Positions 1 through 10,450 of a stretch of DNA of 64,000 nucleotides are shown piece by piece. The position numbers and the translations under genes were made by a program. Where the stretch lies: contig CM043967.1 of the NCBI GenBank assembly GCA_014529385.2, positions 82,714,278 to 82,778,277 on the forward strand. The letters run 5' to 3'. The notes under the pieces are model-generated. The model had not been told where the DNA came from. It saw only the letters and a program-made list of their open reading frames with translations, and did no database searches. This DNA is from Adiantum capillus-veneris. Its lineage: Eukaryota > Streptophyta > Polypodiopsida > Polypodiales > Pteridaceae. Each line of letters starts with the position of its first letter. The first letter of the stretch is position 1.

Positions 1-238
1 CAACAAGAAGAGCAACCTCTAGACACCCTTCAAGGCTCCCGTGCTGCTCAATGGGGCTGGGGCACAACACAACACAAACCAAAACAACAAACCCACAGCC
101 AAATCCCAACTACACAAGGGGCACCACCTAGTTTAAGAGCGAACTAGGACGCAAAAGAGGAGAATCGTTAGAGCAACGCACAAACAAGCAAGGAATTTAC
201 ACTAACCCTAACACCAATGGAACACTCTCACACACTAA

Positions 239-302
<64 letters not shown>

Positions 303-2682
303 TGCTCGGGCTGCTTTGAAGTGTATCGTTAATGATCAAGCAAACATAAATATATATATGTAAGAAAGAGAGAGAAGGGGGAAGGGGGTGCTTGTTGCAC
401 TAATGCCTTCTTACAAATCTGTCATGACCAATCAAAGTGATATTAGTATTTGTTCAACATAGCCTGAGTAAATTACACCACAACACATCACAAGAAAAAA
501 GCCACCCCAATCACTGTCTTAAAGCCAGGGGAGTCCTCTCCACCCTGTCGCCCTCTTACAGCATGTGGGATTTATGGATAAATTGATAACAATACCCGGA
601 GACAAGCTATCAAGAACTTAAATAAAACACCAAGACACTTACACATCATTATTGTCCATGACTTCACGTTGGAAGGGAGACAAGGTATCCATGCTTAGTC
701 CAAATTCACCCTCCTTGATTCAGCAAATGTTGGGCTTACTCTAGTAGGAGAAATGATAGATTTCCTACTCTCAATTTAATGATCACTCTCTCTTACAATG
801 GCATAGAGTTCCCTTGCTAATCACCCCTAATACAACACATACATATGCCTAATGCCAATGAGATTCCACTCAAGAGCTCCTTCTCAAGAGGTTGATCTTG
901 GCTTCTCAAGCTATAGCATAGTGCTCTTTCTTCTCCCCCTTTTTGTGCTAGCTACACCCTCCTTTTATAGCAATTTGAAGGCTAGGGTTACTCCTCTAAC
1001 CATGGTTGGGTTAGATTTTCAGCAATTTATCTAATTTCTTTTGCTTGGAATTATCAAGAAGTTGGTGGGGAAAGAGAGAGGAGAGAAATGGAGGTGATAG
1101 GACTTTTCATAGTGGGTTAGTGTTAGTAGAGTTAGTATTAATTTACAAATGGAATTGGATATTTACAATGGGAGTATCCATGTAGGATACAAATAAGGAA
1201 GAAAAACTCTTAAGAGGTAAGAAAAGGTGGATTTCTTACAAGGTTGATGCTCCAAGTGTCTTGAGTAGGGCCAATTTTGATGCTCGTTGACGGTCCAGTA
1301 GCTTTGACGGTACATTTTTTCTCCACTCTTGACCTTCCTTGAGAGACAAGGTAATTGAAGCTGAGTAATCAACCACCATGATGCTGTCTTTTAAGAGAAG
1401 AGGCTGAATTTTGTGGTTTTTTTGATAGATATGGGTAATTTGGAGGAGGAAAAATGAGACTAGGTGGTCAATTTTGGAATGAAATTGTGTGTGGGAGGTA
1501 TGAATTCACCATGGTTTCTCTCATTCTTCAAGGTTGAGGAGAAGGTGAGTAGGGTGCAGAGAGGAGTGGTGAGAGAGGTGGGGATGATGAGTGGAGAAGT
1601 GTGTGTGAAAGAGGAAAATGATAAAGTGGAAGAGAGAGTGTGGCTGCATACCATGGGAAAACTGGGGTCCACTAATAAAATCATAGCTCACAGCTCGTAG
1701 CTCAAAAAATATGAAAAAATTTGAGGCAAAAGTTCAGTCCACGAGCTACAACTTTTGTTTGTATCACATTTTCAAATTCGAAGAGCAAGTGAACTTTAAA
1801 AATTCAGCAAAACCGACCGTTTTTTTCCACTGCACAAGGTCCTTGTTGGGTCCTTCTTTGGATGATTCTTTTGAATACCTCCAAGAGTGAGCCCTCCATA
1901 GTGCATGTATGCATGCCACCTACCCTTGACCTTATTTGGTAGGTCTATAATTGAAGATATTATTGAGATCATGATATAAGTGAATAGTACAACTAAGAAA
2001 ATCGAATATTGAGGGGTCTAAAAAATATGTACATGTCAAATATAAATAATATAAGTGGAAAAAATATAAAGGGGTCAAAAGAAATCTCTCTCATTATGAG
2101 GCTACCATAAAAAGATAAATATTTTTGGTATTCTAATTTTTTAGAAAAAAAACAAAATAGATGTAGGAAGTGAAAAATCACAATGGTGAAAAAATATACA
2201 CATAAATAAAACTAGTTTTTTTGGATTTTTGTTGGGGTGGAGTTACACCAAATATAAGAGAAGCTTACATGAAAATATTTCTATATGGAATAAAGAGTAT
2301 GAAAAATGGTAAGAAAAATTGTGGTAATGGTGAGGCAATGTACAGAGCATAAATAACACACACGTAGGTAGAAATATTTAAATAAATACCAAAATAATTA
2401 TGAAAAAATCTTTTATTTAGGCCCTATATACAAAGAAATATTTACATACGCATGGTCCATAATATACTTATATTTTTTATATTTTTTATTTTTTTGGCTC
2501 AACTAGCCCAATGACTAGCTAATTGAGGGTTTTTTATTTCAGTAAGGAGATATGAAAAAAGTCCCCTAACTCACACGCACCTATATGCAGTGAAAGGGTG
2601 AGGGTAACCACAGTGTTTGAGTGATTTGATAGGGTGAGATAACTCACTATGGCAATTACAGAGAGCCGAAAAACGGCTATCA
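1..2682 (-). mobile_element. 3' LTR of Tat-like gypsy element G1
   Basis: Long terminal repeat in minus orientation. Its right edge at 2682 is the LTR start (TGATAGCC on the minus strand) and is followed by a polypurine tract. It is nearly identical to the solo LTR at 11276-13871; by comparison with that copy only about 19 bp of its distal end lie outside the window. A TATA-like box (CTATAAAAGG, minus) lies near 959-971. It keeps about 80 bp around 1999-2085 that the other copy lacks. Small ORFs inside (for example 852-1034 and 1464-1700) recur in both LTR copies and need no coding explanation. The same family provides both LTRs of element E. Confidence 0.9.
242..299. repeat. (GA)n microsatellite in LTR
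   Basis: Uninterrupted GA dinucleotide run inside the G1 LTR. The solo LTR carries a shorter run at about 11537-11579, so the array changed length after the two copies separated. Confidence 0.95.
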
Positions 2683-2695
2683 TTAGCCCTCCCCC
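2683..2695 (-). promoter_or_regulatory. Polypurine tract of G1
   Basis: On the minus strand this reads GGGGGAGGGCTAA immediately before the LTR start TGATAGCC. The same tract-plus-LTR-start pattern occurs in elements D (46004), H (48940) and E (55801), which ties them to one family. It is the plus-strand primer for reverse transcription. Confidence 0.85.
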
Positions 2696-2710
2696 AGGAT
2701 GATGGTATAT

Positions 2711-4975
2711 TTATGTACCATCATAAAGAATCTTTTCCAAAGAGAGTGCTTCAGAGTCCTTGACAAGATCTTCATTGTTTGGCCCCTTGGAATTTTGGTT
2801 TGTGTTACACTCATGCTTCATGGAACAATACTTACATGGGATAGTTGCCTTTTTCTCTGGTAGATCCTTTGGTAGAAGGCGACTCAAGTAAGGCTTCAAG
2901 CGATACCCGTTTACCTTCCTGGAGTGCTCTTTACCATTCAAGTCCATAAGCTGATAGTAACTAGAATTGAAAGCCTTTTTGACTATGTATGGCCCTTGCC
3001 ATCTAGTTTCAAACTTGGCATCAAAACGATTGTCAAGTCGATTGTCATAACTTAGCACAAGCTTTCCTTCCTTGATGCCTTTGTCCTTCAGTTTCTTGTC
3101 CTGCGTTTCTTTCGCTTGTTTGGCTTTCCTCTTATAGCACTCGTATGCTGCTTCTCTTTTCCACTCAAGCTCAGCTAAGGTAAGAAGTCAATCCATCCAT
3201 GCTTCTTGATCATCTTGTGCTGAGTTGCCATGAAGTCGCATTGTTGGAATGTTTAGTTCAATTGGCTGTAAAGCCTCTTGACCATAGACCAAGTGAAATG
3301 GTGTGAACTCCGTGGCTTCCCTATATGTGGTTCGATACGCCCACAAGGCACCATCCAAGAAGTCATCCCACAACTTTGTCTTGTTTTTCACCATCTTTCT
3401 AATGATGCCTGCAATGACACCATTAGCTTTTTCTACCAAACCATTTGATTGGGGATAGTAGGGTGTACTGTGACGATGTAGAATGCGAAGTTCTTCACAG
3501 ACTTCTATGAGCAATCCCTTTCTAAACCCTGGACCATTATCAGAAACAATCTCCAAAGGTGTGCCAAATCTACAACAAATGTGAGTGTAGACGAATTTGC
3601 TCACTGTCCTCTCATTTACCTTTGCCACACTTTGTGCTTCCACCCACCTAGTCATATAGTCTACAGCCACTAGAATGTAGAGTTTACCCTTTTTTGTCCT
3701 AGGCAGAGGACCCATAGCATCAATGCCCCACTTTTCAAAGGGTCCATTTGCAAGCACAATTTGCCTTGGACTATAAATCAATCTTCTATTCCCATTTACC
3801 TGACAATTGTGACAACTTTTACACCAATGTTGGACATCCACATGCAGACTTGGCCAAACATACCCCGCAAGCAAAATCTTCTTCACAGTTAATTCTTGGG
3901 AAAAATGACCACCACATGCCTCTTCATGCAAACCTTTTAGAATGGCTGGAATTTCCTCGATAGTTGGTACTCTTCTGCACACTTGATCCTTCCCTCTTTG
4001 ATAGAGGAAGCCTTCTAGGAAGAGATAGAAACTTTCCTTCTTCATGAGTCTCCTCTTCTGAGCCTTCGTGAAGTCTTGTGGAAACTCACCCTCCAAAATG
4101 TATCCAATAATGGGAACCAATGACTCCATTCCCTGGTATTTCGGTTGCTTGACAGCTGCTGCCACCATGATGACCTGCACTTCTCTCTCAACACATGTAA
4201 CTGCTTGTTGTGCAAGTAAATCCAAATCTTCATTTTGTTTCCTCGGAATATGATATAGTTGCACTTCTTCAAACTGATTAAACATCCTAGGAATGGCATG
4301 AACTTTTATCCTTAAGCTTTCATTCTTGCATGCCCAAATTCCTAAAATTTGTTTAACAATGAGAAGTGCATCTCCCTTTACCATGAGACGTTTTATCCCT
4401 TGGCCAATGCACATCTTCAAACCATGAAGTAGTGTGTCGTATTCTGCTTCATTGTTGCTAGTTGAACCTAGTAGATTGACCTTCTCTTTCATGACCACCT
4501 CTCCACTTGGGTTGAGCAACACTAGCCCTCCCCCTGCTTTTCCTGTGGCTCGACGAAAAGCTCCATCAAAGAACAAGGTAAAAGCATTAGGAATACTTTT
4601 TGGTGGTGGCAATGGTAGGGTCTTTACTTCAGGCACCTTAATCTCCTTTTCATGCACCCTATAAGTGAGAATCCCTGCCAATTGTGCACGCACACTATCT
4701 TCTACCTTGAAAGAGTATTGAAACTCTTGCAACTCCATAATCCACTTTGAGATCCTAGTACTAAGATTCATTTGAGATGACACCCAAGGGAACAAATTCT
4801 CTGCGGTGAGAATTACAAAAGGTTTTGGGATCAAGTAGGATCTAAACTTCCTTATCGCAAACATGAGAGAAAGCATCATGAGTTCTACCTCCGTGTAGCC
4901 TCTCTCTAAAGCATTCATGACCCTACTAGCAAAGTAGATGGGCCGCATATACACATATTCTTTTGTAAAAACCTA
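2711..4975 (-). pseudogene. pol: gypsy pol 3' half: RNase H, second RNase H, integrase
   Basis: The frame opens after a TAG at 4973-4975 and is interrupted by a single TGA at 3188-3190; it then reads on to 2711. Domain order: the RT-linked RNase H tail (motif RPIYFASR), then a second RNase H (FFDGA, NNEAEY, GDALLIV), then integrase with an HHCC zinc finger (H..H, CKSCHNC). The integrase core holds all three acidic residues: D in GIDAMGP, D in SDNGPGF, E in GLVEKANG. A C-terminal segment (WQGPYIVKKAF) follows. The second RNase H is a hallmark of the Tat/Ogre lineage of Ty3/gypsy. The RT is missing, because the frame stops dead at the RT/RNase H boundary close to the palindrome at 4980. The product would be part of a polyprotein acting in the virus-like particle and nucleus. 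Apart from one stop it is well preserved, so this copy is fairly young. Confidence 0.9.
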
Positions 4976-4979
4976 ATAA

Positions 4980-5013
4980 GAACTCGCTCTACACATTACA
5001 GTAGAGCGAGTTC
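4980..5013. repeat. 13-bp perfect palindrome with 8-bp loop at the G1/G2 junction
   Basis: GAACTCGCTCTAC at 4980-4992 and its exact reverse complement at 5001-5013 flank an 8-base spacer. It sits precisely where the minus-strand pol half of G1 ends and the plus-strand 5' half of G2 begins. Confidence 0.95.
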
Positions 5014-5078
5014 ACCATATCTTCGTGCTCTTCTTCTCGCACTCTCTCTCGCGTTGCACTTCCGCTCATACTCCTTCA
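5014..5078 (+). mobile_element. Presumed 3' end of the G2 5' LTR
   Basis: About 65 pyrimidine-rich bases ending in TTCA, two bases before a perfect primer binding site. The position implies the U5 end of a 5' LTR. It does not resemble the end of the G1/E-family LTR (GACCGCCTCA), so G2 is not simply the other half of G1. The rest of this LTR is absent. Confidence 0.5.
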
Positions 5079-5080
5079 AC

Positions 5081-5092
5081 TGGTATCAGAGC
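5081..5092 (+). promoter_or_regulatory. Primer binding site of G2
   Basis: TGGTATCAGAGC matches the 3' end of plant initiator methionine tRNA, the usual minus-strand primer of many LTR retrotransposons. It fixes G2 in plus orientation. Confidence 0.85.
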
Positions 5093-5231
5093 TCAGATCG
5101 AGGCTCGGGGCAGCACTGCAGGAGGCTAGAGTCACCAACTCAGATTGGAGTGAAATTCGACAGGCGAAGACACGAACCCAAATCTCATGGGTAAGCTCGA
5201 AGGGCTTGGTGTTGTCAGAATTTCATTCTGA

Positions 5232-5663
5232 GGTCATCTCGGCGACCGTTTAGGGTGTCTTCCTCATAACAAGAGGGTGGTGAAGTTAAGACGAAAGGTC
5301 CTATGCGTAGATTCCATTTTCCTCTTGTTGTTGGGCACTAAGGAAGACCGCGCAGTCATCCAACTAGTGTGTGCCCTAAGATTGGTAAATAGAGTGAAAT
5401 TTGGCGTTTGGCGAGTGTATTTCACCATTGAGGAAGACTCTTCAGGAAACTTGCGGCCAGAGTTCATGCTTCATAGACTCACATTTGGTGAATTTTTCCC
5501 TCATTTGCGTCTTATTAATAGTCTTCCTTTCGCTTTCAACAAAAGAGATAGGGAGCTATTCAGAGCTTGTCTTAATAAAGAGAGCATAGAGAAGATTGCA
5601 AATTTGTATAAATTCTCATCCTTCTCTACTTTCTATGACACTTTGTTCATAGAGACATTGTAA
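5232..5663 (+). CDS. G2 extra ORF, first copy (ORF1a), unknown function
   Basis: Open frame between the PBS and gag. The first usable start near 5277 is GTG; no ATG occurs before the internal methionine of the MLHRLTF segment, so it may be truncated, spliced or non-AUG initiated. The product from 5277 is about 128 residues, soluble, with no membrane segment and no domain I recognise. It clearly aligns with the next ORF: shared signatures are a CAL motif about 30 residues in, a KF/QF..W motif, and RL-F-EF-P-L followed by LINSLPF. Ogre elements (Tat lineage) are known to carry an ORF of unknown function upstream of gag, and this position fits that. I see the duplication directly. The function is unknown. 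Confidence 0.6.
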   Translation, partial: GHLGDRLGCLPHNKRVVKLRRKVLCVDSIFLLLLGTKEDRAVIQLVCALRLVNRVKFGVWRVYFTIEEDSSGNLRPEFMLHRLTFGEFFPHLRLINSLPFAFNKRDRELFRACLNKESIEKIANLYKFSSFSTFYDTLFIETL

Positions 5664-5709
5664 ATCTCTTTATGCTTTTGAATGATTTAACCATAATCCT
5701 AAGGAGTTT

Positions 5710-6168
5710 TTGTCCAGGAATTTTGTAGCACAAGTGGAGTCTTTAAATCTTGCAAACTTGATTGGACTTGATGAGGATGTTCTTTATGAAATTGTGAGAA
5801 GGTTGCCTCACTCCGACTGTGTGGAACTCGAAGGAAAGGAGCTCCTAGTCAATTGCTACTTTCTCACGGCCTTCGACGAGCATGAAGATTTAGTTTTTAT
5901 ACAAACCGCTTGTGCGTTGGGAATTGTAGAGCAAGTGCAATTTATCACTTGGGACGTGGTTGCTCTTTTGAATCCAGAAAATGAAGTTCTAGAGATTTCT
6001 GTTTATCGCCTTAGCTTTGAAGAATTTCAACCCTTCTTAGAGCTCATCAATAGTCTACCTTTTTGTTTTGATCAAACAAATCAAGACCTCATTGAAGCTT
6101 GGATAGCTGAAGAAGAAAACCTAGAGTGGTATTTTCTTACTTCTTCATTTGCAGGCGAGTGGTTCTAA
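5710..6168 (+). CDS. G2 extra ORF, second copy (ORF1b), unknown function
   Basis: Open frame of about 152 codons. The frame starts at a TTG and has no early ATG. Just upstream is a pyrimidine-rich stretch ending in TTTTTGTCCAG, which resembles a 3' splice acceptor, so the frame could be entered by splicing. It is acidic and leucine-rich. It parallels ORF1a from its residue 38 or so onward: over the first 44 aligned residues I count about 18 identities by eye, and the LINSLPF block is identical. It ends 49 bp before the gag ATG at 6218. It is uninterrupted, although gag-pol downstream carries three stops. No known domain recognised. Confidence 0.6.
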   Translation: MSRNFVAQVESLNLANLIGLDEDVLYEIVRRLPHSDCVELEGKELLVNCYFLTAFDEHEDLVFIQTACALGIVEQVQFITWDVVALLNPENEVLEISVYRLSFEEFQPFLELINSLPFCFDQTNQDLIEAWIAEEENLEWYFLTSSFAGEWF

Positions 6169-6217
6169 ATCTCTATTGTATCCCTTATTGTAACTCGTGT
6201 TGTAATCTTTCATAATA

Positions 6218-9200
6218 ATGGAGAGCCAATGCCAAATGTCTGGATATCCTCTTTTCTTTGGAGAGCCTGGAGAGGATGCAGAATTATTTTTAGCAAATTT
6301 CAAGATGTCTTGCCGTATCAAGAGGATAGTAACCGATCAAGAACGTGTAGAAATGTTTGAGGTGGTCCTTAGGAAAGATGCTAGTACTTGGTTTGACTCT
6401 TTGCCTGAGGAAGTTAAGGGGAATTACACAGAAGTTTTGAATCGTTTTCAGAGATACTTCTTTGATCCCCAAAACACTCAAAAACTATGGCAAGACATTG
6501 TTTCTCATAAACAAAAAGACTTCGATGACTACTACTTGTACAAGCAAGAGTTTCTACGTCTTTGGGCTCTATGGATACGAAATGTTGCTAACCCTGGTGA
6601 TGGTGCAGAATTTTAAAAGAAGGAGAGGTTCATAGCCGGACTCTTTCCTGACCTTAAGGTAAAAGTTGAGGCGGGTGCACCTGCTACTTTTGATGCAGCT
6701 AAAACTAGGGCTGCTGAGAAGTATAGGAAACTCAAGTGCTTAAGGGGAGAGGTTCCAATAGAAGGTCTTAGACCCAAAGGTAAGTCACAAGCATCAACAT
6801 CTAGGGAGCTCCCTGAGGTAACGGCTAAAGTGATTGAGAAGTTAAATGAATCTTTAAGCAGCCTGTCAATTCACCTTGCACAAGCTGTAGGTCAGAAGGG
6901 ACAAGCAAAGAAGTCAGAAGAGAGAGAGCCACGAACTAGGAGAGTCTTGCAATGTCGGAATTGCGGAGAGTCTGGACATGGGATGTATAATTGTCCTTGG
7001 CCCCGTGGAGAGCCAGGGAGACCTAACTTGAATTACCCAGTGATGAATGCAGGAGAAGGAGCTGGTTAACAACCAAGGCTTCTACAAAGGCCAAATGGAC
7101 CAAGACCACCTCCACAAGGGGTAGAAGGAGTTCCACCTTTGCCAGATCCAAATGTGCATGTGGTAGAGGTGACAAATTCAAATGAGGTTGACATGGAAGC
7201 CAATGGCATTAAGCGTGGCCGAGGAAAAGGTAAAGAGAAAGAAGGAGTCACATCACAGAGTGACCATGGACAAGGCAAGAAGGCAAAGGAAACCAAGGAA
7301 ACCAAGAGGACTCGACGTCGTATCAACCTCCAAGACTTCCCTCTTGGACATGGCATGGCTCCGTACAACTTGTTGGAAGACATGAGAGGTAAGGGTCCTG
7401 ATATTTCATGGCCTCAATTTCTTGCATTATGTCCACAAGTTAGGAGGGATTTAACAAGGGCAGTTAGCACTAGGAGAAAGGTAAAAGAGAGTGTGCCTGT
7501 TGTAAAAATTGCACAAGCTGAAATGAATGAGGACATTACACCGGTGCTAGACTGTTACATCAAAGGAAGATTGGTTAGGAAAGGTCTAGTGGATGGGGGT
7601 GCACAAATTTGCATCATGACAGAGGGACTCATGCAAAGACTAGGCATGCACATCTAGGAGACACCTGAAATCAAAGTCAAGATGGCAAAAAATAGCAAGG
7701 CTAGGTGTGTAGGCATTTGTAAAAATGTCTTTGTAGAGGCCTTTGGCATTAAGAAAGCGGTGGATTTTTATGTTATGTCGACCAAGGGAAGTGGTTATCC
7801 ATTTATCCTAGGAAGACCATGGCTAATGAAAATGCGAGCTTTGCAGGATTGGGAGAGTGGGAAATTAATTTGCAGGAATGACAATCATAAGAAGGTTGTC
7901 TTTGACATGAAGGAGCAACTCCAAGAGGAGCTCCATGAAGAATCATCTCAAAGTGAGACGGAAGAAGGTTGGACCGATAGCACTTCAGAAGAAGAAAGTA
8001 GCGGCAGCATTACTGAAGAGGAGTCTTCCATCGAAGTCATGGGGGTAAGGTTTAAGCCAAGCAACCAAGAGACCTCTTGTCAAGGCTTGGAGGAGGTAGG
8101 TCCTCAAGAGAACGAAGGTGTTCAAGATGAAGGGATGCTGGAAGGTATGCTATCAACAACACTTAAAAAGGATGAAAGAGAGGAGTTCAAATGTGTGCTA
8201 AGGAAGTTTCCTAGGATTTTTGCTAAAGTCTACACCGACGTGCGTGGGGTAGATGTTGTTAAACACAAGATTGAGTTAAAGCCTGAGGCCACACCTAAAG
8301 CTCAGAAGCTACGAAGGCTAGGAGTTATAAAGGAACAAGCTCTACTCAAGGAGGTAAGAAAGCTTCTAGTAGCAGGTTTCATTTATCCAGTGGAGAATTC
8401 AGAGTGGGTCTCTCCTGTTGTGGTCACTCCTAAGAAAAATGGCAAGTGGAGGGTGTGTGTGGATTACCGTCCCCTCAATGAGGCAACAAAAAGAGATCAC
8501 TTTCCCCTCCCATTCCAGGATGAGATACTAAATGAGGTAGCTGGTCATGAGAAGTACACTGTGTGCGATGGTTACTCAGGTTACTTTCAAATAGGGATTG
8601 CATTGGAGGATCAATTGAAAACAACCTTTATCACTCCTTGGGGTTGTTATGCTTTTAGAGTCATGCCATTTGTTCTGACAAATGCTCCTGCAACATTCCA
8701 ACGTTTCATGAATATGGTGTTTCAAGCAATCTTTGGAAAGTCAATTAGGGTGTTCATTGATGATTTCTGTATTTATAGCTCAAAATCATTGCATCTACAA
8801 AGAGTAGAAGAAGGTTTAAAGAAGCTCTACGACATGGGAGCTCAACTCAACCCCGACAACTGCCATATAGGTGAAGATGAAGTAATCTTTCTTGGTCACA
8901 AAGTTTCTTACAAAGGCATTGAAGTGGATCCTTCAAAGGCAAAGGCTCTTATTGAGCTACCATCTCCCAAGAGTCTTAAGGAGGTCATCTCATTCATTCA
9001 GAAGGTGAAGTATATATCACGCTTCATTCACTTAGCCTTGGAGTTACTTCACCCTTTGCAAAAGTTGACACAACAAGTAGAATTTGCATGGTCTGATGAG
9101 CTTGAAGAGTACTTTTGTAACATTAAAGCCATTTTGTCAGAGCTACCAACACTCATGCCTCCTTGTTGGGAGTACACATTCTTTGTTAGCTCTAGTGCTG

Positions 9201-9235
9201 GGAAAGAAACAATTGGTGCAGTTTTGTTACAACAA
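6218..9235 (+). pseudogene. gag-pol: G2 gag-protease-reverse transcriptase polyprotein
   Basis: One reading frame from the ATG at 6218 runs through gag, protease and RT, broken only by in-frame stops at 6614 (TAA), 7067 (TAA) and 7655 (TAG). Gag: a retrotransposon capsid segment (YPLFFGEPGEDAE, WFDSLP) and a CCHC zinc knuckle (CRNCGESGHGMYNC, about 6954-6995). Protease: VDGGAQICIM near 7590, with a DGG active site as is common in the Tat lineage, then ILGRPWL. RT: RVCVDYRPLN, the first acidic block VCDGYSGYFQI, and the catalytic FIDDF near 8755. The RT thumb follows, and the frame ends at GAVLLQQD around 9235, where foreign sequence begins. RNase H and integrase are absent. E's gag is related (FFG, DFLANF). 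Confidence 0.92.
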
Positions 9236-9308
9236 GATCCCTACAGTACCAGGGCGGCCCGCCCACTTACCTGGGCGACCACATTGGGCTTTATACCCCA
9301 ACATAGTT
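9236..9308. other. Unassigned breakpoint filler
   Basis: About 70 bases, GC-richer than the surroundings, between the truncated G2 RT and the repeat at 9309. I see no domain, LTR end or repeat partner for it in the window. Confidence 0.5.
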
Positions 9309-9492
9309 GTGGATTCAAGAGCCCTTAACCAGGAACTCTACCCCCTGTGATCAGGAGGGGGTTTAGACTAGTATGAACATTGGAAATAGAAATGAACATG
9401 TCGAGCTAAATTTTCCCTAGCAGACATTCTTTCCTATTCCAAACAGTATATCCATCAATCATTCTTTCCTACTTAGACTTTAATATACAATT
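9309..9492. repeat. 184-bp direct repeat, copy 1
   Basis: Aligns without gaps to 19560-19743, with only scattered substitutions. Both copies begin at GTGGATTCAAGA and end at TATACAATT, after which the flanks diverge. At copy 2 the segment lies just upstream (minus sense) of a polypurine tract and LTR, so it is probably the untranslated 3' internal region of a minus-strand gypsy family. Confidence 0.85.
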
Positions 9493-9605
9493 GAATTCAA
9501 ATGCCGAGGTTTTCGTCGGATTACTCCAACATGTTTAGGGATATGTTCTTTCCTAACTTATTGTATGCAATGTTAAATTAACAACTTGAATTAAAATGTT
9601 ACCTA

Positions 9606-9747
9606 CGTCCTCCATTTCCTCGTCATTGGCTCGTGAGATGGCAGGTACTTGGTCGTCCATGGGAGCTTTTCCTTTCCCATTCACGTTGCTTGTTCTTGCC
9701 TCGCGATCGTGGGCACCTCCGAAGCGAGTTCTCTTTACCAGGGCCAT
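9606..9747 (-). pseudogene. Possible gypsy gag N-terminal remnant
   Basis: The ATG at 9747 opens a basic, hydrophilic stretch (MALVKRTRFGG, later KGKAPMDDQ and NDEEMEDV) resembling the start of some gypsy gag proteins. The segment ends near 9606 at AG/GTAACATTTT, which looks like a splice donor or a deletion edge. The downstream sequence is non-coding. The assignment rests on position and composition only. Confidence 0.3.
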
Positions 9748-9813
9748 TTTATACTCACTACTTAATTGACAAACTTGGAGAAAAAGAACTAATGTCTGAG
9801 AGTACCACAACAA

Positions 9814-10267
9814 TCAAGATGACAGATTAGAATCACTGAACAATTCGTTTTGTACGAGATGGTTAGGTTTCCTTCAAGACAGGGTATTTTATGGATAGTA
9901 CCTTACTTGTTCTATGGGAACTGGCTCTAAAATTAAATACTTGGCCTAGGTAATTAGGAATTTCAGAATTTTACTAATCAATTTACTAGAGGGTTGAATT
10001 AGACATGCTAAATCACGTTCCTAATGTAAGTAGAGAGATGCAAAATTTCCATATGCATAGGTGAGAGAAAATTCCCTTCTTAGTCGCTTAATGACAGATT
10101 AATTTCCCTTAATTACATCGTACTCTATTAATAAATTGAATCTAACTTAGCTACACGAATATTGTGTGGTAATCAAATGAAATTAGCCAAATCCACATCA
10201 TTACCTGCTTGACAATTAATTACTATGCCGACCAACGGAAGATTTCCGCTTACTAATCATGCATTAA
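9814..10267 (-). mobile_element. Old gypsy LTR or leader, left part
   Basis: AT-rich non-coding DNA. It resumes at 14664 after removal of element X, because the X target duplication ATTAA joins 10267 to 14664. Together with 14664-15705 it would make up an LTR whose right edge at 15705 is followed by a polypurine tract. The left edge of this LTR is not resolved. Confidence 0.4.
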
Positions 10268-10437
10268 TGTCAGGACAAGGGTCTTGTACCCTAAGAACTA
10301 GGTTAGTCACGGACTACGGCCAAGGGCCAGGCTAGGCAGTGTGGACAGGGGATCCGTCTAGGGCAAGGGTCTAGGAGCCCGCCTATATAAAGGGAGGTTG
10401 GGAGGAGGATCTCAGGCCTAGTTCCCTAGTTCTTACA
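10268..10437 (+). repeat. 5' LTR of X
   Basis: Begins TGTCAGGACAAGG and ends TTCTTACA. It contains a TATA-like CCTATATAAAGGG at about 10382-10394, which would set the transcription start roughly 25-30 bp downstream. Confidence 0.8.
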
Positions 10438-10438
10438 C

Positions 10439-10450
10439 TGGTATCAGAGT
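10439..10450 (+). promoter_or_regulatory. Primer binding site of X
   Basis: TGGTATCAGAGT lies one base after the LTR end. It differs in the last base from the initiator-Met consensus TGGTATCAGAGC. Confidence 0.8.

Noticed and set aside
852-1034. 60-codon frame identical at 12132-12314, and a 78-codon frame at 1464/12743
   Set aside because: Both lie inside copies of one LTR; identity follows from LTR relatedness and gives no evidence of coding.
9553-9813. Host gene exon with splice donor at about 9606
   Set aside because: Resembles the basic start of a gypsy gag and is surrounded by retroelement DNA; no further exon is seen.
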